Part shown: one piece after another, positions 23,328-35,300 of the stretch | Layout of the letters: every line of letters begins with the position of its first letter | Position numbering within the stretch: position 1 is the first letter of the stretch | Assembly: GCF_020740795.1 (NCBI RefSeq) | Contig: NC_067283.1 | Location: 3,065,659-3,129,658, forward strand | Length of the DNA stretch: 64,000 nucleotides | Reading direction: 5' to 3' | Origin: Apus apus | Lineage: Eukaryota > Chordata > Aves > Apodiformes > Apodidae | Notes under the pieces: model-generated | The model's database searches: none | What the model was told of the DNA's origin: nothing | What the model saw: only the letters and a program-made list of their open reading frames with translations | Made by a program: the position numbers and the translations under genes

Positions 23328-26300
23328 GTAACACTTCCCATCCTGTCCCTCAGAGGGGGCCCTGGCAGGCAGGCAGGCAGGGTGGGTGTGAGGTGGCTGC
23401 TTTTATAGCTGTCCATACCAGCAGTAGTTCCCTGGCTTTAATTTTTGTGGAGAACAGCTTGGGAATCCTTTGAGGGGGTCAGAAAGGTTCTTTGCCTGGT
23501 TGTCCCCTTGTCCCTGTTTCCATGGCACTTCTCACCCCTCCAGCCCATGCTTGGAATAGGCAAGCACCCTGCCTACACAGGGCTGGTTCTCACATCTTTA
23601 TTCTGGAAGCCCAAAGCACTGGAAATGTCATGGGACCAGCTGGGGATCCATGAGATGGGAAAAGGCTTCGATGGAAATGCTTGCTGAAACTGCTGACTGC
23701 TAAGGTTGTCCATGGGCACTGGGGAGGAATCACACAGAATCACAGAGTGGTCGGGGTTGGAAGTGACCTCTGGAGATCATCCAGTCCAATCCCCCTGCTA
23801 GAGGAGGTTCACCTAGAGCAGGTTGCACAGGATGGCATCCAGGTGGGTTTTGAAGATCTCCAGAGATGGAGGCTCCACAAGCTCTCTGGGCAGCCTGTCC
23901 CAGTACTCTGTCACCCTCCCAGTAAGGAAGTTTTTCCTTACTTTTAGGTTAAACCCCTTGTGTTGCAGTTTATGCCCATTCCCCTTCTCCTGTCATTGGA
24001 GACTGCTGAGAACAGTCTGGCCCCATCCTCCTTATACCTCCTTTAGATATTTATAAGCATTTATGAGATCCCCCCTCAGTCCTCCAGGCTGAACAGCCCC
24101 AGCTCTCCCAGCCTTTCCTCACAGGGCAGGTGCTCCAGTCCCTTCATCATCTTAGTGGCTTGGACTGGACTCTCCTCAGCAGTTCCTTATCTTTTATGAA
24201 CTGGGGAGCCCAGAATTCAACGCAGTATTCCAGATGGGGCCTCACCAGGGCATAGCAGTGAGGGAGGACAACGTCTCTTGACCTGCTGGCCACACTCTTC
24301 ATAAAGCAGGAAAGTTCCCTGCCTTGACCAAGCCCAGGCCCTGTTTCCCAGAGCTGTTCCTCCCTATAACTCTGGTTCTCTTGCAGACAGCATGAACAGA
24401 AAAGCCTTCCGGGACGGCATCAAGCCGGGCTGGCACTACTTTGGCAGGAAGATGGTAAGCAGAGGAAGGCATCTGCCTTTTCCAGCTTCTGAACGGGTTC
24501 CCCAGAGAGGTTGTGGAGTCTCCTTCTCTGGAGACTTTCCAGACCTGTCTGGATGTCTTTCTGAGTGATCTGCCCTAGTTCTGGTCCTGCTCTGGGCAGG
24601 CGGGTTGGACTCGATGATCTTTGGAGGTCCCTTCCAAACCCTAACATTCTGTGAGGCTGGTGCCATGGTTGGTGCCGACCACTGGAGAAGCAGAGCTGGT
24701 TTTTCTGCTGCTGACACAGTTCTGCAAACTCCACGTGACTGCTGGTTTTAGTCCCTAAAGAAGTGGTCAGGAAAATACCAGCCCTGCAGCGGATGCTCTG
24801 CTTTGTGTGCACCGAGACGAGCGACCTCTGCACATCTCCCCGGGGGCTTTGTGACCCAGCCAAAGTGCTCGGGGAGCCCTTGGGTGGAAAAATGGGAAGA
24901 AAAGGCTTTGGAAGTGGAGTGGCTTCCCCACCAGATGGGTGTCAGGGTGGGGTGTGAGGCCTGTGCACAGTAAGGCATGGGGGTGCTGCTCCCACAGGAC
25001 GTGGCTGATTTCGAGTGGGTGATGTGGTTCACCTCGTTCAGGAACGTCATCATCTTTGCCCTCTCGGGACACGTCCTCTTTGGCAAGCTCTGCTCCATGA
25101 CAGTGCCACAGGTGAGCCAGGGATGGGGTGGGATGGGTTTGAAAGCAGCAGGGTGACCTGGGATCAGAGGGAGAGGGCTTGGGGGATGTTCTGGGATAAA
25201 GGGGTGTTCTGGGATGGGGGTGTGTTCAAGGATGGGGAGGATGTTTTAGGACCGGGGATGTTCTAGGACAAGGGGAGCAGGGTTGGGGCTTTCACCAAGC
25301 TGACCATGAGTGGAGGCCACTGTCTTCTCACAGCACCGAGCCGTGGTGTACATGCTGTATGGGGTCCTGGCTGTGCTGGGCAGCATGGGGCTTGTCTACC
25401 TGATGATCATCCTCTCCCACTGCGTTGTCCTCTACTCCGTTGCACTGGCCAAGCAGAAGTGGCTCTGCTACGTGGCCGGGCTTTGCTGTCTTGCCTCCTT
25501 GAAGGTGGAGCCATTCAGCTCCTGGCAGGTAGGTGCTGGCTTGGACCACCCATCTGCCTCATTTCCAGCCCACTTTTGTGCCTCTCCCTGGGTTTATCTC
25601 CGGGGAGGTTTCCTGGGGCACCCCCAAACCCTGGGCACTTCTCCTGGCTACGCCAGAGCTCCCATAGGATTTGTGAGGGTTGTTGTGCCACTGAGTTGGG
25701 GAACAATCAGACAAGGGTTATGTTATGTTTTGGTGGCTTCATGCTGGGCCAGAGCTCAGGACACCCGAGTCCTTCTTACTGCTCAGGCAACAGCTTGTCA
25801 GCCAGACATGTTCTTACCTCATGCCTCAGTTTCCCCACCTGTAACACAGTGCTGGGATGGGTTCAGTGGCACCTGTGCCAAACTCTCAGGTCTCTGCCCA
25901 GGTCTTCTTTCACTGGTGGGTGGAGAGAAGCCCAGGAAGGACCTTACAAAGATATTGTGTCCTTCTGAAGGACAGTGCTGCCTGTCCTTGCCTGCTGCTC
26001 ACCTCCTGAAACCAGTTCCCACCTCTCCATCAGGCCTCTGCTGGCTTTTCTTCAGCCCCTGGGGAGGGTTGTGTCCCTGTTACAGGGTGACACTCCCACC
26101 CCAGACCAAAGACTGTATAGCCCACAGCTACTTAGTGAAGACATGGCCAAGAGGATTTCCCACTCCCTGGCTCCTCCAGGATGCAGGAGCCAGGTAGGAA
26201 ATCAAGCCCCAGTTTCCTCCTTCCAACAGGAAGGCTCCTTAGCTCCAGGGAAGATTGGTTTTGGAGCATAATTAGAGGCTTTGCCTACTGCCCTGGCAGT

Positions 26301-29300
26301 GATGCCTTCCACAAAGCAAGGGAGCACAGAGGGACATCACACTCCTGGTGGTAACTCTTTGTTCCTCATCCAGAGCGGGTTTGTTACGGGAGCTTTTGAT
26401 CTTCAAGATGTCCTCTTCTATGGAGGAAGCAGCTTCACCATCATGCGCTGCATGAGCTTCGCGCTTGAGAGCTCTGAGAAGAAAGAGGGCATCTACTCCA
26501 TCTTTGACCTCCTCAAGTACAATTTCTACCTCCCCTTCTTCTTCTTTGGGCCTGTCATGACGTTCGACCAGTTCCATGCCCAGGTGAGTGCTCCCAAGCC
26601 TGCGCTGGAGGAGGACCTATCCCTGCATTGATCTGGTTGGTTTTTAGTGCCTACAAAACCCCACAGTTTGCCACAACGAAGGTGCAAATGGTGGCAGAGC
26701 TTCTCGTGGCTCACATGGTCTGTGGCTTTCACAGATGTTGTGATTTTAGGAAGGAGGGGTATGGTTGTCCTTCCATTCGGGGTTCTTGGCCATTTCCACT
26801 GATCAGTTCAGCAAGGAAGACGTTGCTGTGGTGGAAGCATCATAGTGGGAGGAGGAGAGTTCAGCTGATGTCCTCACTCACTATTTCCATGTGCTGCTCC
26901 ATGTGTGGTCTCAGGAGGCCACAGTGAGAACCAGACACGAGGTGGCCATCCATGGGACCTCTGCCTGTTGGTGGCTGTGAGAGCATGGGAAGTCTCATGT
27001 TTCTATCCAGCTGGTTCACCCAAGGAGCCCGAGTGCCTGGGGATGATCTGTGTACCTTAAGATAAAGTTATTTCTCTAGAAATAAGTAAGGCGGGTGGAA
27101 GGTTGTGTTTCAGCACCCAGGGGCTTTCTCTGCTCCCCATGAAATACCCTGAGGCCTCAAGTCTTTGCCTGTGTCGTGCACAACCGTGGTCACTTTTTGA
27201 AGAGCAGACTCCAAACAGCACTGGAAACCATCAGCAGAAGCTTGGGCTGGGATCAGCCAACCTCTGGGGCTGCTTCACATCCAAACATCAGGCAGAAGAT
27301 CAGGGCTCTCTCCCTCCTCACTCTTTCCATCTCAACATCCTTCTACACCAATGATCAACCTTGGTTGTCAAAGCAAACTGGTACTGCTTGCTAAGGGAGG
27401 GACCTCTTGCTTGGTCAGCAATGGTGCTGGGAAAGGTTGCCACCACCCTTCTATCTCCTTTTAAAGAAGAACAGCTGCATTGTAATTTTGGACCCCATTT
27501 GACATCTGGGTGCAAGAGCATTTTGGAAAAAACGTTTGTGAATTCAGAAGAACAAACCAGCCCAGGGCAGAGGAGAGCAGCCAGAGCCTCCCTGGTGAGG
27601 AGAAGACCATTAACAACCTCATGCTGCATGGTGAAAGGATGAGAGTGCAGGAGTGAGATCCCTTGGGTCTTGCAGGACCTATTTGAAAGTACTTTTATTA
27701 CATTTGACTCTGAAGATCACAAGGTCAGCTCTGGTGTCCCCCCATGAGTGATGCTCACTGTGCACTGAGTTCACCAGCAGCACATTCTTAGCAGAAAAGT
27801 ACCAGGGATGAATCCTCAGATGGACTCTTCTCCTCAGATTGCTGGAAGAAATGTCTCGTCCTTAGGCTTCATCTTTCTTACCTGGTGGGCTGAAGTCCAG
27901 GTGAGCATGACTCCAGCAGCCCTACTGTCCAAGCCCCTCTGGAGGGGGTGCAGTACCTTTGGATGTCCCCCTCACCCCTTGTTCCTCTTCCTTCCCCAGT
28001 TTCCATCAGGTCTTTCCTGGCTTCTTCTAACACCGCAGCCAGGTATCTATAAATCAGGGCATTAAACTGCTGGTGTCTCCAAGACCCAAGACCTCACCAC
28101 CCCTACAAGGCTTGATCTGGAGGGTCCAGTTCCTTTTGCACAGCCCCAAACCATCATGTTTGTAACCACCTAATGAGCAATTGCTCCCTTCACTGTTTAA
28201 AATACTGACCCCTAAAGCACAAGGAGTAAGTCCCCAAGCCCTTTCCCATGCCCTGGCCCGGGGTCCTGTCTTGGCCTGGACACCACTGCCATCTCCTGGC
28301 TAGATAACCCCTGCACCGCTGGAGATGCAGCTAATTGCAGAGATGATTGCCTAATTACCCAACAGTAATTACGGGGGCAGGAGGATGGAGTCCCTCCCCC
28401 AGGGTGGAGTAAATGGCCCTGTTAGGGACCAGACCTGTCCCTTTGGCTCCTACTGGTGCTACATCCTTGTGGAACACTTGCTTGCCCCCCATGTGTGGTG
28501 GGAACTCATCCACCCCAGGGCTCGGCCAGCCCCATTCCAGCTGGAAAGCACCTTCCCTACTGGGGTTAAGGAAAACCCATGCACTTCTGTAGGGCTGGAG
28601 ATGTGGGGAACACAACTCTGATCCCGGAGAGAAGGTGGCAAACTGCTGCAGAGACCTGAGGATGGGTGGCAAACAGCAGCCCCGTGTCCTCTCACGTGTC
28701 TCCATGCCAGAGCATGTCCTCCCTCAGCTTCTCCTCCAGTTCAAGGGTCCAGTAACCTCTTTGTATCCCTAAAGCACTCATCAAACAGGCGTGGGGAAAT
28801 CTGGCCAAGGCTCTAATTCCCAGGAATCATGTGGATTTGAGGACGGGGGTGGGGCAGCAGCCTGTGGGTTATGCTGGGGGAGCTCCCACCTCTCTGCAGT
28901 GGGGGGAGAAGAGGGAAAGGAATCAAACTAAGAGGATTTGGAACACAGCAGCAGGTTTTTGTGGCCGTGCAGGGAAGAGAGGACACCCGCCTGCCTGGGC
29001 TAATCCTCAGAGCTGCTGCTGATTTTTTTCATGTTGCAGCAGCCAGAGACATGACAGCTCCTGGAGGCAAAGCCTGGTCCCTGTTTGTACAAGACACGGC
29101 AGAGAAGAAATCCCCGTGGATCAGGTCCCAAGAGTCTGGGGATGGCCCCTCCAGCAGCTGTTCCTCTGCTGTGCAGCAGGGGTCTGCAGCAGAAGCTGCA
29201 GAGACCAGAGGTCACCTTTCTCTTTCTGCTCTCAAATGACACGCCAAAAAGATGTCCCTGGCCCTAGAAGAGCTGTCAGGTGGGATTCCAGCCTTGCTTC

Positions 29301-32300
29301 CAACCTTTCCTGGACATTCAGATATCCTTCCCTCCAGGCATCCTGTAGATGTTACTCCCCCTTTCAGTGGCCTGTGCAAGAGGCCAACCTTAAGCAAAGC
29401 TGACTTTCTGAACATGTCCCTGCAGAAAGATCAGAAACCCCAGCTCTCTGGTTGGTATGCTTTTTAGCCCACCTAAGGTCCCTTAGATATAGCCCTGTGT
29501 CTGGTCTGCTGGAAGCCTCAGTGGTAGGAACAGGCTTTTCAGGAGACACATTGCACAGCACTGAGGAGGGGGTGGTGGAGGGAAGTTGTGGGTGGGACAT
29601 ATCTGCTATTTACGAGTGTGCTCACCCGAGCTAGTCCCTTGGGTCTTCCTTAATCCATGGAGATTTGGGCAATGTAGTCCATGATGTGATTTCTAAAGGA
29701 GAGCACTGAGTTCCCATCTGGGCCTTGAAAGTCTCTCCAGGTGGAGGAACACGCTGCCCATCCTGTGTCCTCCCCTCAGCTCAGCCCTTTCCTGCCTTGC
29801 CATCCTGGCAGGTGAGCACCCGAGAGCTGAGGCGCAAAGATGACGAGATGAAGCGCATCCGGGTCCATGCCCTCCTCCACGTGGGGGGCGTCGTGGCTGT
29901 GGACATCTTCTTCCACTTCTTCTACATCCTCACCCTTCCTTCTGACTTGAAGTTCGTCAGCCGCCTCTCGGACTGGTCCTTGGGTGAGTGGCCATGCTGG
30001 GACATGCTCACACCTGTACTCGGCTTTGAGGCGGGGGGGGGGGAGTGATTTGGATCTCCATCCATCTCTGTTGAGAGGCCTCATCAGTGCCTGTGTTGGA
30101 CAGGTTTGGGTAAAGCCCCCTTTCTTCCCACTGACAATGCTCAGAGCTGGGGTCTGACAGGTGGTGGTGGTTTGATACCCTCATCGGGTAAATTATTTGG
30201 CTTGGGGTTTAAGGGGCTGAGCACTAAACCATTCCCATTGCCTTTCTGGACTGGAAGGGAGCTCAGAACCTCCAAAAATCATCCCCATGTTGTTGGAAGA
30301 GGCACATGGGATATCTCAGGTGCCTTCACAGATGGTCACCCACTGGGGGTGTTTGTGAGCCCCTGAAATGGCCACAGGGTGTAGGTTGTACAGAGAGCAG
30401 CTCAGAGGAGTTGTAGCTGCTGTCTTCAATCACCTAAAGAAGGTCTGCAGAGAAGATGGACTCTTCTTGGAGGCCAGCAGGGAAGAAGCAGGGCACAATG
30501 AGCAAGGTGCAGCAAGACAAAGGCTGATTACACATAAGGATTTATTTTTCTTTGAGTGGTCAGACATTTAAATAGAGGCCAAGAGAGGCTGTAGGTTCTT
30601 CAAACCCAGAGATATTCAATACTTAAATGGACAAGGTCCAGCACAACCTGATCTCCGTTCAACACTGGTTGTCCCTGAGCAGAATTGGACTAGGGACCTC
30701 CAGAACCCTAACTCCTGTGATGAGTAGTGGTAGCAGCTCTGGCATTCAGCTGGAAGGTGGATGGAGGACTTCAGCTGGCCAAGTACACGTCTGATGGAAG
30801 CATCTGAGATGCCACGGGGTATCTGACACCCACATGAGGTTGGCACAGGGCAAACAGGGTCTGGAGAACCCCATGTCTCCCCAGAGTGGCAGCTGGAGGC
30901 TAAAAGAAAATCCTAACGTAGCTGGGATGATTTAGGGTGTCCTAAGAGACCTGAGTGGGCTGTCCAACCAGATGTGCTGCTCCAGAGGGAGCTGAGCTCC
31001 ACTGCAGGCTCTGCTGGTACTATCAGCCAGATCTGCCTTGTCCACCCTGGGAGCTCAGACATGGTTCCTATTGAGGCACTGTGTGGCCCATAACCCATGG
31101 GCTTGAATCCCACCAAGATGGGGGGCATTTTAGCTTCTGTTTTGCAGAGGAATTTGAAATCTTTAGTGTTTGTTCCTGCGGGAACCATCTTCCAGTGACA
31201 GACATATCTCCAAGGCAGAGGTTCTGGCCCATCAACATTACATCTATGCCACAAGGAGCTGGGTTGGGGGACATGGTGATGAAGGGGTCAGTCAAACCTC
31301 AGAGGTCAGAGTCAAAAACTGAGAGGAGTTTGTCATAGGTTAACAAGCCTTAGAGAGGAGGAAAGATCTTTTGCTGGAAGAAATTAGATTTGTAGGAGTT
31401 TCTTGGGCTACCAAGACCAGTAAACAGTTTGCTCCCAAATACTCCAAGAAAACATTCTCCTTTGGCTCAAGCTTCTTAGAACCAAAGAGCCAGGCTACTT
31501 AGCTTTTAAAGCCTTGCTTGTCCAAGAGAGCATTAGACTGTCCCCTTGATGCTGTATCTGTTGCAACAGACAACATGCTCCCATGGGACATGATGTCCCC
31601 CAGAGTCCTGAAGGTGATACATCCCATCCTCCTCTTCACATGTGTGCATCTCATCTTTGCTCCAGCTGGCTTGGCCTACTCCAATTTGGTGTACGACTGG
31701 GTGAAAGCTGCTGTCATGTTTGGGGTCACCAACACCATCGCCAGGCTGGACCACCTGGACCCACCCCAGCCCCCAAAATGCATCACCATGCTCTACATCT
31801 TTGCAGAAACGTGAGTAGCCCGTGTGCGTGGATGGATCATAGAATCATAGAATCATAGAATCCTAGGGGTTGGAAGGGACCTCGAAAGATCATCTAGTCC
31901 AACCCCCCTGCCAGAGCAGGGTCACCTAGAGTACATCACACAGGAAGGCATCCAGGCGGGTTTTGAATGTCTCCAGCGAAGGAGACTCCACAACCTCTCT
32001 GGGCAGCCTGTTCCAGTGCTCTGTCACTCTTACAGTAAAAAAAAATTTTCCTGATATTCATCTTAAACCTCCTATGCTCCAACTTGTATCCATTACCCCT
32101 TGTCCTATCACTGGTCTTCACTGAAAAAAGCTTAACTCCATCGTCTTGACACTCACCCTTTACATATTTGTAAACATTGATGAGGTCCCCCCTCAGTCTC
32201 CTTTTCTCCAAACTAAAGAGACCCAGCTCCCTCAGCCTTTCCTCATAAGGGAGATGTTCCACTCCCTTCATCATCCTTGTGGCTCTGCGCTGGACTCTTT

Positions 32301-35300
32301 CCAGCACTTCCCTGTCCTTCTGGAACTGAGGGGCCCAGAACTGGACACAATATTCCAGATGTGGCCTCACCAATGCAGAATAGAGGGGGAGGAGAACCTC
32401 TCTTGACCTACTAACCACACCCTTTCTAATACACCCCAGGATGCCATTGGCCTTCTTAGCCTCAAGGGCACATTGCTGACTCATGGTCATCCTCCTGTCT
32501 ACCATGACCCCCAGGTCCCTTTCACCTACACTGCTCTCCAGCAGGTCAGCCCCCAACCTGTACTGGTGCATGGCGTTTTTCTTCCCCAAATGCAAAACTC
32601 TACACTTGCTCTTGTTAAACTTCATCATGTTTCTCCCCGCCCAACTCTCCAGCCTGTCTAAGTCCCTCTGAATGGCAGCACAGCCTTCTGGTGTGTCAGC
32701 CACTCCTCCCAGCTTGGTGTCATCAGCAAACTTGCTGAGGGTACATTCTGTGCCCTCATCCAGGTCGTTGATGAAGATATTGAACAACACCGGTCCCAGT
32801 ACCGACCCCTGAGGGACTCCACTAGTCACAGGCCTCCAACTAGATTCTGCCCCATTGACTACAACTCTCTGACTTCTTCCTTTCAACCAGTTCTTGATCC
32901 ACCTCACTGCCTGATCATCAAACCCATACTTGATCAACTTATCTACAAGGATGCTGTGGGAGACGGTGTCAAATGCTTTACTGAAATCAAGATAGACCAC
33001 ATCTACCGCTCTACCATCATCTATCCACCTAGTAATTTCCTCATAGAAGGCTATGAGGTTAGTCAAACATGACTTACCCTTGGTAAAACCATGTTGACTG
33101 CTCTTGATGACCCCCATCTCCTTGATATGTCTAGAGATAGTGCCAAGGACAAGTTGTTCCATTACCTTTCCAGGGATGGAGGTGAGGCTGACCGGTCTAT
33201 AGTTACCCGGGTCCTCCTTCTTGCCCTTCTTGTAGACTGGAGTGACATTTGCTATCCTCCAGTCCTCAGGCACCTCTCCAGTTACCCATGACTTACCGAA
33301 GATGATGGAGAGTGGACTAGCAATGACCTCCGCCAGCTCCCTCAGCACCCTTGGATGCATTCCATCCGGACCCATCGATTTATGGATGTCCAGATTATGC
33401 AACTGATCCCTAACCCAATCCTCATCTACTATGTCCTCACCTATCTTGACTACTTCTGGGGTTATATGAATCTGGGGCTCATGGGAAAAGCCTGCAGGAG
33501 TAAAGACAGAGGCAAAGAAGGCATTCAGCACCTCTGCCTTCTTCATATCCTCTGTCACCAGGGCACCCACCTCATTCAGCAGTGGGCCTATATTGCCTCT
33601 GGTATTAGCTTTGTTGGCTATGTATTTGAAAAAGCCCTTTCTACTGTCCTTAACCCGACTTGCAAGGTTAAGTTCCAAGGAGGCCTTAGCTTTCCTAGTT
33701 GCCTCCCTACATTCCCTGACAACATTCCTATATTCCTCCCAAGTGACCAGTCCCTCCTTCCATGATCTATAGATTTTCCTCTTCCACTTGAGTTTCCCCA
33801 GCAGTTCCTTTTTTAACCACGCTGGTCTCCTAGCTCCCTTACTAGATTTTCTACCCATTGGGACACACTGATGCTGTGCTTGCAAGAAGTGGTCCTTGAA
33901 TATTGTCCAGCTATCTTGAGCCCCTTTACCTTCTAGCACTCTGTCCCATGGGACTTCCCTTAACAATTGGTTGAGGAGGCCGAAGTTTGCTCTGTAGAAG
34001 TCCAGGGTTCTGGTCCTGCTGGAATTTCTGTTCCTCCCACACAGGATCCTGAACTCCACCATCTCATGGTCACTGCAGCCAAGGTTGCCATTGACCACCA
34101 CTGCTTCAATAAGGCCCTCCTTGTTGGTGAGCACAAGATCCAGGAGCGCTCCTCTTCTAGTCGGCTCATCCACCATTTGCATTAAGAAGTTGTCATCAAT
34201 GCATTGGAGGAACCTCCTAGACTGTGAAAGGCTGGCTGTATAAGTCTTCCAGCAGATATCGGGATAGTTAAAATCTCCCATGAGGACCAAGGACTGCAGT
34301 TGTGAGGCTGCTTTCAACTGCCTGTAGAAAGCCTCATCAACTTCCTCATCTTGATCAGGAGGTCTGTAGTAGACCCCCACAACTGTGTCACCCATACTAC
34401 CCTGTCCTTTAATTCTTACCCACAGAATTTCAACTCGCCCCTCATCAGCCCCTGTACAAAACTCAATACATTCTAGTTGCTCTCTCACATAAAGAGCAAC
34501 TCCACCACCTCGCTTCACCGACCGATCCTTCCTAAAAAGCACATAGCCATCCATGGCCACATTCCAGTCGTGTGAGCTGTCCCACCATGTCTCTGTTATT
34601 GCTACCAGATCATAACCCTTAGACCGCACACAGACCTCTAACTCTTCCTGTTTATTCCCCATGCTGCGTGCATTGGTGTACAGGCATTTCAGGAAGCAAG
34701 TAGAGCACATCGGTGGGACTAAATCCTCCTTAGCCCATCCTCCTACAGGCCCTGGTATGTTCCTCTTGGGCTTGTCCCTAACAGACCCAGTTTTCTCCCC
34801 TTCCCCCTTCACATCTAGTTTAAAGCTCTCTCAATGAGCCCTGCTAAGTCCTGCCCCAAAAGCCTTTTCCCCCTCTGGGACAGGTGCATCCCACCTGCCA
34901 CCATCAGGCCAGGTGTCTCATAGAGCAGCCCATGATCAAAAAAGCCAAAGCCCTGCCTTTGGCACCAGTCTCTTAGCCATTCGTTCATCATTAAACTCTT
35001 CCTGCTTATCTCTCCACCCATTCTTGCAGGAGGTATGGAGGCAAACACGACTTGTGCTCCAGACCCCCTAACTAGCCGTCCCAGGGCCCTGAAGTCTCTC
35101 TTCATTGCCCTTACATTTCTTGTAGTAATTTCGTCACTGCCAACCTGAAAAATCAGCAGTGGGTAGTAATCAGATGGATTTACCATACTAGAGAGTTTCC
35201 TTTTAACATCTCTAATGCGAGCCCCAGGGAGGCAGCAGACCTCCCTGTGGGATGGGTCAGGTCTACAGATGGGCCCTTCTGTTCCCCTCAGAAGGGAGTC

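Noticed and set aside
25529-26197. Extension of the HHATL exon 4 reading frame into the intron
   Set aside because: The donor gtaggt and the family alignment place the exon end at 25528. The downstream codons match nothing in HHATL.
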